Shown: positions 42,357 to 49,707 of the stretch, in pieces
Layout of the letters: each line of letters begins with the position of its first letter
Numbering within the stretch: position 1 is the first letter of the stretch
Assembly: GCA_022710725.1 (NCBI GenBank)
Contig: JAKLGK010000007.1
Span: 62,001-126,000, forward strand
Direction of reading: 5' to 3'
DNA from: Verrucomicrobiota bacterium
GTDB taxonomy: Bacteria > Verrucomicrobiota > Kiritimatiellia > CAIQIC01 > JAGNIJ01
Length of the DNA: 64,000 nucleotides
Made by a program: the position numbers and the translations under genes
The notes under the pieces: model-generated
What the model saw: only the letters and a program-made list of their open reading frames with translations
Databases searched by the model: none
Told to the model about the DNA's origin: nothing

Positions 42357-43079
42357 ATGGCGGAAGTGCTGATAGAGATACGCGGCGTGAACAAGGTCTT
42401 CGACCTCGGCAAGATCAAGGTCCACGCCCTGCGGGACATGGACCTGGAGATCTTCCGGGGCGAGTACCTCTCCATCATGGGCCCGTCCGGCTCGGGCAAG
42501 AGCACGCTGTTCAACATGATCGGCGCGCTGGACCGGCCGACGTCCGGGACGGTCACGATCGCCGGCGTGGACCTGGCCACGTTGAGCAGCCGCGAGCTGG
42601 CCTTCTTCCGGGGCAAGCACATCGGGTACGTCTTCCAGACGTTCAATCTCCTGCCCGCCTACAGCGCCGTGGACAACGTCGCCATGCCGCTCGTGTTCAA
42701 CGGGGCGGGCGAGGAGCGGGCGCAGGCGCGCGCGAAGGAAATTCTCGAACGCGTCGGGTTGGGCCACCGGCTAACGCACCGGCCGGACGAGCTTTCCGGC
42801 GGCCAGCAGCAGCGCGTCGCCATCGCCCGCGCGCTGGCCAACGAACCGGCCATCGTCCTCGCCGACGAGCCCACGGGCAACCTCGACCTGCACACGGGCG
42901 AGGAGATCATCCAGCTGTTGAGCGAATTGAGCCGCTCCATGGGCGTCACCGTCATTTCCGCCACGCACGACCACAAGATGCTCGCCACCTCCGACCGGAT
43001 TCTCTGGATCAAGGACGGCCGCCAGGACCGCCTCGAACGTCGCGAGGATTTGAACATCCGCGTCGGAACCGTGAAGTAA
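42357..43079 (+). CDS. LolD/MacB-type ABC ATPase, copy 2
   Basis: 240 residues; GGAG seven bases before the ATG. Walker A G-P-S-G-S-G-K-S-T, Q-loop V-F-Q-T-F-N-L, signature S-G-G-Q-Q-Q-R-V, Walker B I-V-L-A-D-E-P-T-G and H-loop A-T-H-D are intact. It is a close relative of the ATPase at 34739, and both share the G-P-S-G-S-G-K-S-T-x-F-N-M-I-G-A-L-D block. With two permeases in the locus, this copy probably serves the giant FtsX protein. It ends the tightly spaced run of genes that begins at 34739. Confidence 0.88.
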   Translation: MAEVLIEIRGVNKVFDLGKIKVHALRDMDLEIFRGEYLSIMGPSGSGKSTLFNMIGALDRPTSGTVTIAGVDLATLSSRELAFFRGKHIGYVFQTFNLLPAYSAVDNVAMPLVFNGAGEERAQARAKEILERVGLGHRLTHRPDELSGGQQQRVAIARALANEPAIVLADEPTGNLDLHTGEEIIQLLSELSRSMGVTVISATHDHKMLATSDRILWIKDGRQDRLERREDLNIRVGTVK

Positions 43080-43093
43080 AAAAAGGGGGGGCG

Positions 43094-43378
43094 ATGAAGA
43101 TGTGGAAACTGCTCACGGGGCATCCATGGATATGGACTTCGCTGTTCATTCTCTTCGCTGTCGTGCATGTTTCCCTGGCGCTGGCCATTGTTTCGGACGG
43201 CAAGCGGCTTGGGGCGAGAGGGAGCGGCACATTCCTGGTGGGGCCTTGGATATGGGGCATGGCCACGCTGATGGGTGGGGTGTATGCCGCGGGGATTTAC
43301 TGGATCATTCACTACTCGCGCCTAAAGCCGGCCAGCCGGGGAATGGCCCAACATGGTCAGTGCGGACCGGTGGATTGA
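43094..43378 (+). CDS. small two-helix membrane protein
   Basis: 94 residues from the ATG at 43094, preceded by AAGGGGGGG. Two hydrophobic segments, about residues 12-35 and 52-75, are joined by a short basic loop (D-G-K-R-L-G-A-R); the C-terminus is polar. I recognise no family. It starts 15 bases after the second ATPase and may be a late member of that operon, but its GC content (about 57% in the part I counted) is well below that of the ATPase gene and matches the DUF362 gene that follows. Confidence 0.55.
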   Translation: MKMWKLLTGHPWIWTSLFILFAVVHVSLALAIVSDGKRLGARGSGTFLVGPWIWGMATLMGGVYAAGIYWIIHYSRLKPASRGMAQHGQCGPVD

Positions 43379-43441
43379 TCCCCTTCTGCGAACACGATGC
43401 TTCGTGTGAAGCCGTCGGCTTTAAAAAAGCAAAGAGCAAAC

Positions 43442-44431
43442 ATGAGTGACCTTCGAAAACTGTTTTGGGCGGCGGCCGTTCTATTGTGCGGAGCCCTGGG
43501 GCCGGCGGCTTCCGAAGAAATCCGGTCTTCGGTTGTGGTGGTGGTCAGAAACGATCAGGTCTGGGATTCCGAGGGCAACTTGGATCCGGATGAAATAGGC
43601 CGGATGATGGAAATGGGCTTGCAGGCTCTTGCCGGGGCCTCTTCCGGGCGGGCCGCCTTTGAGCGACTCTTCAAGCCCGGGGAGCGGATCGCCGTCAAGG
43701 TCAATGCGATCACCAAGAATTGGATGTCCTCCTCCAAGCCCGCTCTCGTGCAGCAAACCGTTGATCTGCTTCAGCAAGTCGGCATTTCCCCGGACCACAT
43801 AACCATCTTCGACCGGATGCCCCGCCCAGGGCGCCATGAGTTGGGCCCGGCCGGTTTTGCCCTGAATACCAACGCGGGGAGCGTGCAAGTGGTCGAGGGC
43901 GGAATGTTGGGGCCGGAACGGCAGCAAGGCTCCTTGAAAACGAGATTCTACGCCCCGGTCGAGGAATGCGACGCGCTTATCAGCATACCCGTGCTCAAGG
44001 ACCATCACATCATGGGGATGACCTTTGCTCTGAAGAACCATTTCGGGTCGATCCATAATCCGTGGTCTTGTCATCAAAACGCCGGAGTCCCGGGCATCGC
44101 GGAACTGAACGGCCTGGAGCCGATCCAGAAGAAGCAACGCCTGATCATCGGCGATGCCCTGGCGGGCCAGTACAACAAGGGTCCGCACGACGCGCCGAAG
44201 TATCACTGGAAGGAGAATGCGCTTATCTTCGGGTTCGACCCGGTGGCCGTGGACTTTGTCGCTTTCGAAATCCTGGAGGCCAAAAGAAGGCAGGAGGGAT
44301 TGGCCTGGCCCGAGTCAATGCGCTACGGCGGGAAAGCGGGCGCGTACATCCTCGATTGCAGCCAGCGCGGAGTGGGCCGTAAGCCGGATCGAGTGATTCA
44401 ATTGCGCTGTTCGTCCGATACGGGTCCATAA
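43442..44431 (+). CDS. exported DUF362-domain protein
   Basis: 329 residues from the ATG at 43442; an ATG at 43397 in frame would add 15 unconvincing residues. A signal peptide ends near P-A-A-S (residue 24). The remainder matches the DUF362 pattern: V-A-V-K-V-N near 85, a P-x-L-V-x-x-x-V-D-L-L helix, V-L-K-D-H-H near 183 followed by L-K-N-H-F-G, and F-D-P-V-A-V-D near 279. Many DUF362 proteins carry a ferredoxin domain; this one has no clustered cysteines. Function is not established. The gene has lower GC and looser codon use than its neighbours, consistent with recent acquisition. It converges on the protease gene. Confidence 0.68.
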   Translation: MSDLRKLFWAAAVLLCGALGPAASEEIRSSVVVVVRNDQVWDSEGNLDPDEIGRMMEMGLQALAGASSGRAAFERLFKPGERIAVKVNAITKNWMSSSKPALVQQTVDLLQQVGISPDHITIFDRMPRPGRHELGPAGFALNTNAGSVQVVEGGMLGPERQQGSLKTRFYAPVEECDALISIPVLKDHHIMGMTFALKNHFGSIHNPWSCHQNAGVPGIAELNGLEPIQKKQRLIIGDALAGQYNKGPHDAPKYHWKENALIFGFDPVAVDFVAFEILEAKRRQEGLAWPESMRYGGKAGAYILDCSQRGVGRKPDRVIQLRCSSDTGP

Positions 44432-44475
44432 GTTGGCTGCTCCCCGCATGGGTCGGGCGGGTTGCCGTGTCGTCC

Positions 44476-45351
44476 TTACGGCGGCACCGGGGCTTCCATC
44501 AGTTCCAGCAACGCGTCCGAAGGGACGCTGTATTTCCAGATCATGCTGGCCCACACGTTGGTGCTGTCATGGCCATGATCCATGACGGGCGAGACGGAGC
44601 AGACGATCCCCGCCACCGCGCCGTGCTGGTCGAAGATGGGCCCGCCGCTGGAGCCCGGCGCGTAGTCTGCCGAGATGGCCAGCGTGCGCAAGGGCTCCTT
44701 CGGGTTCAGCCGACCGCTCAAGAACTTGCCGACGACGGCGCCCTGGGTGAAGGCGTAGAGGTTGGGGTTGGCGTGGTGGATGGCATAGACGGGGGCGCCC
44801 ACGGAGATGTCCTCGGCGACGGGGAGCGGCCGCAGGCCCTGCGCGTCCGTCCGCAGGATCACGAGATCGTTGCGCGGATCGGAGGCGGCCACTTCCTTGA
44901 CAGGGAAGAGCCGGCCATCCCGCGTCAGGATGCCCATGGCCTCGCAGAACGAGTTGCTGGAAACGACGTGCCGGGAGGTCACGATCAGCCCGTCGTCGCT
45001 TACGGCGAACCCGGTCGCGCTCGCCAGGTGCCAGCGCGCGCACTTCTTGCATTTATACACGGCGCCCACCAGGACGACGCTGTCGCGGCAGGAGGCGTAG
45101 ATCTCCTCCGGCGATTGAACGGCGCCGGAGGAAGGCAGGGCCTCGAGGGCGCAGGGCTTGAAGGTCTTCGCCTGCTCGATCAGGGCTTTCATGGGCACCG
45201 CGCTTTTCGCCTGCACCAGCTTGCCGAGCCGCTTCGCGAACCGGTTTATCGTCTGGTAGCCGTCGACGTATTCCGGGTTCGGCGCCGGGTCGGCCGCCGC
45301 GGGCAGGATCGCGGCCAGGAGCAGCGCGAGGATCGGGCGGGCGTGTTTCAT
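44476..45351 (-). CDS. exported trypsin-like serine protease
   Basis: 291 residues; signal peptide to about A-A-A (residue 20). The catalytic triad is visible: His128 in V-T-S-R-H-V-V, Asp162 in D-P-R-N-D-L-V-I-L, Ser235 in P-G-S-S-G-G-P. The barrel resembles HtrA/Deg-type trypsin-like domains, but there is no PDZ domain, so it is a single-domain periplasmic or secreted protease. C101-K-K-C104 just before the barrel could be a disulfide or metal site. It is followed upstream on the same strand by a small membrane protein gene (12-base gap), suggesting a two-gene unit. Confidence 0.78.
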   Translation of the reverse strand: MKHARPILALLLAAILPAAADPAPNPEYVDGYQTINRFAKRLGKLVQAKSAVPMKALIEQAKTFKPCALEALPSSGAVQSPEEIYASCRDSVVLVGAVYKCKKCARWHLASATGFAVSDDGLIVTSRHVVSSNSFCEAMGILTRDGRLFPVKEVAASDPRNDLVILRTDAQGLRPLPVAEDISVGAPVYAIHHANPNLYAFTQGAVVGKFLSGRLNPKEPLRTLAISADYAPGSSGGPIFDQHGAVAGIVCSVSPVMDHGHDSTNVWASMIWKYSVPSDALLELMEAPVPP

Positions 45352-45363
45352 GGGTTTCTCCGG

Positions 45364-45663
45364 TCAGGGCCGCGAGGTGATCTCCACGGCGTACGCGATC
45401 AGGGTCACGAAAGCCAGCAGGCCGAGGATGCCCAACAGCGCGGTGAGGAACTGCGCCGCGCGATCGGGCAGTGGCGGGACCCGGCCGAAGGCCTTCCAAA
45501 ACCGGAGCAGCGTGGGCAGATGTTGCTCGGACCACGTGATGGCCGGCTGGGCCGGCGTCGCTGTCTCTGGCTCGGTCACGGCGGCCTCCTCGCGAAGGAT
45601 ACGACCGTCCGGGGCCGCGCGGCGTTCATTCTTTTCCAGATACCGCTTGACCGCGTCCCCCAC
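45364..45663 (-). CDS. small single-helix membrane protein
   Basis: 99 residues from a GTG at 45663; there is no ATG and no clear ribosome site, so the start is uncertain. Basic and acidic N-terminal half (K-R-Y-L-E-K-N-E-R-R), one hydrophobic helix at about residues 69-92, and a short polar end. I recognise no family. It precedes the trypsin-like protease and may anchor or regulate it; this is only positional inference. 36 bases separate it from the divergent acyltransferase-kinase gene. Confidence 0.5.
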   Translation of the reverse strand: MGDAVKRYLEKNERRAAPDGRILREEAAVTEPETATPAQPAITWSEQHLPTLLRFWKAFGRVPPLPDRAAQFLTALLGILGLLAFVTLIAYAVEITSRP

Positions 45664-45699
45664 CGGCAGGAATGATATTCCTCAACAGGATTGCCTCCC

Positions 45700-47817
45700 A
45701 TGAAAAAGCGCGCCGTTTCACCTCCCCCCGTGTCGGTCGGTCGCCTGCAGGAGGTCGCGTCCGGCCTGCCGCCGAAAACCGTGGTCATCGTCGGCGGCGA
45801 CCGCAAGGAGGACCTGCACGTCGCCCGGAGCCTTCGAGGCCTGCCCTTCGTGCGCCGCTGCGTGCTGGTCGGCGACGGGGCCGCCATCCGGGACGCCGCG
45901 CGGCTCGTGGACCTCGCGGTGCCGGACGAGGACATCCTGGCGACCGGCAGCCCCGAGGAAACAGCCCGCCGAACCGTGGACCTGGTGGAGGAGGGCGTGG
46001 GCGAGATCCTGCTCAAGGGCAACATCTCCACGCCCGTCCTGAACCGCGAAATGCGCCGCATCCGCAGCCGCGACACCATGTCGCTGGTGACGATGTTCCA
46101 GGCGCCGTCACTGGCCGGCGGTCGGCCGGTGCTCCTGACCGACGCCGGGGTCACGACGCTCTGCACGTTCAGCCGGATGACTGGGATCATCCGTAACGCG
46201 ATCGAGGTGGCGCAGTACGTCCTGGGCATCGCGCGCCCGCGCGTGGCGCTGCTCTCGGCCAACGAGAAGGTCATCGAGTCGCTGGCCTCCACGAAGATGG
46301 CGGCCGCGCTCGCGGGGAAATACTGGGAGGACGCCGTCGTATGCGGGCCGCTCTCGTTCGACCTGGCGACCGACCCCGAGTCGGTGCGCATCAAGGGGCT
46401 GGCCGCCTCCGAGGACCCGGCCTTCCGCGAGGTCGCGGGCCGCGCGGACATCCTGGTCTGCCCCGGCCTGGATGCCGCGAACATCCTCTACAAGACGGTC
46501 ATGGCCATGACGCAGCACGGCCTCGCCGCGACGGCCGGGATCACCGCCGGGGTGAAGGTTCCGTACATCATCCTCTCCCGGGCCGACGGGGAGGCGACGA
46601 AGCTGGATTCCGTGGCGCTCTGCTGCATCTACGCCGAGCGCCGGAAACAGAAACAGCTGGAGCAGGAGCGGCGCGTTGCCGTGGCGCGGCAGGAGGAACG
46701 GGTCTTCCACGTCCTCGCCGTCAACCCGGGCTCGACATCGGTGAAGGTGGCGTTGTTCCGGAACGCGGAGTGCCTGGACAGCAACGAGTTGTCGCACCCG
46801 CACAGGAGCCGGCTGGCGGGCGCGGCCTTCGACGAGGAGGTCGGCCGCTACCTCGAGTTGGTGAAGGCCTTCCTCAAAGCCCACGCGGAACTCCGGCTCG
46901 ACGCCGTGGTCGGCCGCGGAGGCTTCCTCCACCGCGGCGGCCGCCAGCTCGAGGGCGGGGTGTACCGGGTGGCGACCGTGCAGGACGGGCGGGTGCGGAT
47001 CGAGGAGGATATCGTTCGCGGCGTGCGGGATTGTCCCGAGATGGACCATGCATCGAACCTGGGCATCCCGATGGCGGCGCGGCTGGCCGTCGAGTACGGC
47101 GTGCCCGCCTTCACGGTGGATCCGGTCGTCTCCGACGAGTTCGACCCGCTGGCGCAGCTCTCGGGTTACGCGCCGATCACGCGCCGCAGCACGGCGCACG
47201 TGTTGAGCGTGCGCGCCCTGGCCGGCCGGGCCGCCGAGGCGATCGGCCGCCCGCTGGAGGAGATCAGCCTCGTGGTCGCCCACATGGGCGGCGGCATCAC
47301 GATCGCCGCGGTTCGCAACGGCCGGATCGTGGACAACAACATCGCCCTGCTCGGCGGCGGCCCCTTTACGCCCCAGCGCGCCGGGGCCCTGCCGACGAAG
47401 GAGTTCGCGGAGCTTTGCTACAACGGAAAATTCTCGAAGGAAGAGCTGTTCGTCGAACTCACCAAGCGGGGCGGCCTGGTGTCCTACCTGGGCACGTCGG
47501 ACGTGGAGAAGATCCAGGACCGCATAACCCAGGGCGACACGCGGGCGCGGGATGTCCTCGAGGCCATGGCCTACCAGATCGCCAAGGAGATCGGCGCCAT
47601 GGCCGTGGCAGCCGGCCATGACGCGGAAGCCATCGTGCTGTCCGGCGGCCTGGCCCGCTCCGAACTGATCGTGGGGTTCATCCGGAAGCGCGTCGGCCAC
47701 CTCGCCCCCGTGATGGTTTACCCGGACAACCTCGAGATGGCCGCCATGGCCGCCGGCGCGCTCCGCGTGCTGACCGGCCGCGTCGAGGCCAGGACCTATG
47801 TTCTGGCGGCGCCGTGA
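45700..47817 (+). CDS. fused phosphate butyryltransferase - butyrate kinase
   Basis: 705 residues from the ATG at 45700; an in-frame TTG nine bases earlier is less likely. Residues about 1-320 are a phosphate acetyl/butyryltransferase domain (L-L-K-G-N-I-S-T-P near 108, T-D-A-G-V-T near 147, G-I-T-A-G-V-K-V-P near 280). A charged linker K-Q-K-Q-L-E-Q-E-R-R near 320 leads into residues 337-705, a butyrate kinase of the acetokinase family: L-A-V-N-P-G-S-T-S-V-K, G-R-G-G-F-L-H-R, D-H-A-S-N-L-G, and H-M-G-G-G-I near 531. Together the two activities convert butyryl- or branched acyl-CoA through an acyl phosphate to free acid plus ATP. Ptb and buk are normally separate adjacent genes; this is one continuous frame. 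It could conserve energy from CoA esters arising from amino acid breakdown. Confidence 0.82.
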   Translation: MKKRAVSPPPVSVGRLQEVASGLPPKTVVIVGGDRKEDLHVARSLRGLPFVRRCVLVGDGAAIRDAARLVDLAVPDEDILATGSPEETARRTVDLVEEGVGEILLKGNISTPVLNREMRRIRSRDTMSLVTMFQAPSLAGGRPVLLTDAGVTTLCTFSRMTGIIRNAIEVAQYVLGIARPRVALLSANEKVIESLASTKMAAALAGKYWEDAVVCGPLSFDLATDPESVRIKGLAASEDPAFREVAGRADILVCPGLDAANILYKTVMAMTQHGLAATAGITAGVKVPYIILSRADGEATKLDSVALCCIYAERRKQKQLEQERRVAVARQEERVFHVLAVNPGSTSVKVALFRNAECLDSNELSHPHRSRLAGAAFDEEVGRYLELVKAFLKAHAELRLDAVVGRGGFLHRGGRQLEGGVYRVATVQDGRVRIEEDIVRGVRDCPEMDHASNLGIPMAARLAVEYGVPAFTVDPVVSDEFDPLAQLSGYAPITRRSTAHVLSVRALAGRAAEAIGRPLEEISLVVAHMGGGITIAAVRNGRIVDNNIALLGGGPFTPQRAGALPTKEFAELCYNGKFSKEELFVELTKRGGLVSYLGTSDVEKIQDRITQGDTRARDVLEAMAYQIAKEIGAMAVAAGHDAEAIVLSGGLARSELIVGFIRKRVGHLAPVMVYPDNLEMAAMAAGALRVLTGRVEARTYVLAAP

Positions 47818-47984
47818 CGGGCCGACCCCGGCTTTCTTCTGCGCAACCTCTTATAAGCAAATAAGATGCGCGGAGCGTGTGGCGCCGCCGTCTTTTTGCT
47901 TTTTTATTTGAACGCGCGGCCCCGCTGATGGTCTTTCCTTCTCTAGAGGATGGCCCCGGGTTCCGCCGGAGCTGGGAGGATTGC

Positions 47985-48929
47985 ATGATCAAGGTTGAGC
48001 ATGTCGTTAAGAAGTTTGGGGCCCGCGCGGCAGTGGACGACGTGTCCTTCGTCGTGGAGCCTGGGACGGTGCTGGGGTTCCTGGGGCCGAACGGCGCCGG
48101 CAAGACCACCACCATGCGGATCATCGTCGGGTTCTTAAGCCCGACAGGCGGCCGGGTGGAGGTCTGCGGCCGCGAGGTGGCGGCCGAACCGTCGCGCACC
48201 CAGGCTTCCATCGGATACATGCCGGAGAACACCCCGCTCTACGACGAGATGACGGTCGAGGAGTTCCTGCGGTTCATCGCGGAGCTCCGGGGCTTCCGCG
48301 GCGCGGAGCGCAACCGCAAGGCCGGCGAGGCCATGGAGTCCTGCGCGCTGGCCCCGGTCCGGCGCCAGGCGATCGAGACCCTGTCGAAGGGATACCGGCA
48401 GCGGACGTGTTTCGCGCAGGCGCTGCTGCACGATCCGCCGGTGCTGCTGCTCGACGAGCCGACGAACGGGCTCGATCCCAACCAGAAGCAGGTGGTCCGG
48501 GAAATGATTCTGCGGATGGCCCCGCGGAAGACCATCGTGCTGTCCACCCACGTGTTGGAGGAAGTCGAGGCCGTCTGCTCCCGCGTCGTCATCATCAGCC
48601 GCGGGAAGGTCGTGGCGGACAGCACCCCGGCCGCGCTGAAGCAGCGCAGCCGCTCCTTCAACACCCTGACGCTGGAACTGGTGGCGCCCGCGGACCAGGC
48701 CGAGGCGGGCTTCCGCGGCCTGCCGGACGTGGAGCGGGTCGCGGTGCTCGAGCGCCGGGACGGCGGGGCCTGCCGGCTTCAGCTGGCGCCGCGGAACCAG
48801 CAGCCGCTGGCCTCCGCCGCGCTGGAGTTCGCCCGCGGGCGGGGCTGGCTGGTCACGGACATGCAGAACGACGGCGGGCGGCTGGACGAGGTCTTCCAGC
48901 AGATCACCCGGACGGACGACGCCGCGTGA
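47985..48929 (+). CDS. ABC-2 type transporter ATPase (GldA-like)
   Basis: 314 residues from the ATG at 47985 with GGGAGGA upstream; about 165 bases before it are non-coding, with TTATAAG and AATAAG blocks near 47850. Walker A is G-P-N-G-A-G-K-T-T near 38, the signature L-S-K-G-Y-R-Q-R near 136, Walker B L-L-L-D-E-P-T-N-G-L-D, and H-loop S-T-H-V. The C-terminal 90 residues form the DUF4162-like extension usual in GldA/CcmA-type ATPases. It powers the permease that starts 11 bases later. The set ATPase, permease, Gld-type auxiliary protein and DUF4340 protein is a conserved export unit in many bacteria. Confidence 0.85.
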   Translation: MIKVEHVVKKFGARAAVDDVSFVVEPGTVLGFLGPNGAGKTTTMRIIVGFLSPTGGRVEVCGREVAAEPSRTQASIGYMPENTPLYDEMTVEEFLRFIAELRGFRGAERNRKAGEAMESCALAPVRRQAIETLSKGYRQRTCFAQALLHDPPVLLLDEPTNGLDPNQKQVVREMILRMAPRKTIVLSTHVLEEVEAVCSRVVIISRGKVVADSTPAALKQRSRSFNTLTLELVAPADQAEAGFRGLPDVERVAVLERRDGGACRLQLAPRNQQPLASAALEFARGRGWLVTDMQNDGGRLDEVFQQITRTDDAA

Positions 48930-48940
48930 GGAGGCTGAAC

Positions 48941-49687
48941 ATGGAATCGTTACGGCATATCCGGTCCATCGCGCGCCGCGAGTGGAGCGCCTACTTCAAC
49001 TCGCCGATCGCCTACGTCTTCATCGTGATCTTCCTGGCGCTGGCCGGGTTTTTCACGTTCTCGGTGGCGCGCTTCTACGAGGAGGGCCAGGCCGACCTGC
49101 GGGGCTTCTTCTTCTGGCATCCGTGGCTATACCTGATCCTGGTCCCGGCGGCCGCCATGCGGCTGTGGGCGGAGGAGCGGCGGTCGGGGAGCATGGAACT
49201 GCTGCTGACGCTCTCCGTGACCCCGGCGCAGGCGCTGCTGGGCAAGTTCCTGGCCGCCGGGCTGTTCCTGCTGCTGGCGCTGGGCCTGACCTTCCCGCTG
49301 GTCCTGACGGCCCTGTACCTCGGGTCGCCCGACCTCGGGCCCGTGATCTCGGGATACGTCGGCAGCGCCCTGCTCGCGGGCGCCTACCTGGCCGTCGGCC
49401 TGTTCACCTCGGCGCTGACGAAGAACCAGGTGGTGAGCTTCGTGCTGGCGGTCGTGCTCGGCCTGTTCCTGATCCTCGCGGGCTTCCCGCCGGTGACGGA
49501 CCTGCTGGCCCAGTGGGCCCCCGAGTGGCTGGTCAACGGCGTGGCGGCCTTCAGCTTCATGCCGCATTTCGATACGCTCCAGCGCGGCGTGCTGGACCTG
49601 CGCGACTTCGCCTACTTCGCGAGCGTCATCGGCTTCATGCTGCTGGCGACGACGCTGGTGGTGCGGGGCCAGACCTCGAGGGCCTGA
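48941..49687 (+). CDS. ABC-2 type permease (GldF-like)
   Basis: 248 residues; GAGGAGG precedes the ATG. Six membrane helices, with an N-terminal amphipathic stretch I-A-R-R-E-W-S-A-Y-F-N-S-P-I-A-Y, the signature of GldF-like permeases, and the loop R-L-W-A-E-E-R-R-S-G-S-M-E-L-L-L near residue 80, a conserved ATPase-contact segment. It forms the inner-membrane channel with the preceding ATPase. Gliding motility cannot be inferred, since the same gene set is widespread in non-gliding bacteria. Confidence 0.85.
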   Translation: MESLRHIRSIARREWSAYFNSPIAYVFIVIFLALAGFFTFSVARFYEEGQADLRGFFFWHPWLYLILVPAAAMRLWAEERRSGSMELLLTLSVTPAQALLGKFLAAGLFLLLALGLTFPLVLTALYLGSPDLGPVISGYVGSALLAGAYLAVGLFTSALTKNQVVSFVLAVVLGLFLILAGFPPVTDLLAQWAPEWLVNGVAAFSFMPHFDTLQRGVLDLRDFAYFASVIGFMLLATTLVVRGQTSRA

Positions 49688-49707
49688 CCGGACAGGAGAT
49701 TCGAACC

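Noticed and set aside
43442..44431. DUF362 protein as an iron-sulfur protein
   Set aside because: The few cysteines are scattered and do not form C-x-x-C-x-x-C clusters, so no cluster can be claimed.
47818..47984. Possible RNA gene or riboswitch before the Gld-like operon
   Set aside because: Apart from short TTATAAG/AATAAG blocks I see no stable paired structure or known leader motif; it is described only as a promoter-like gap.
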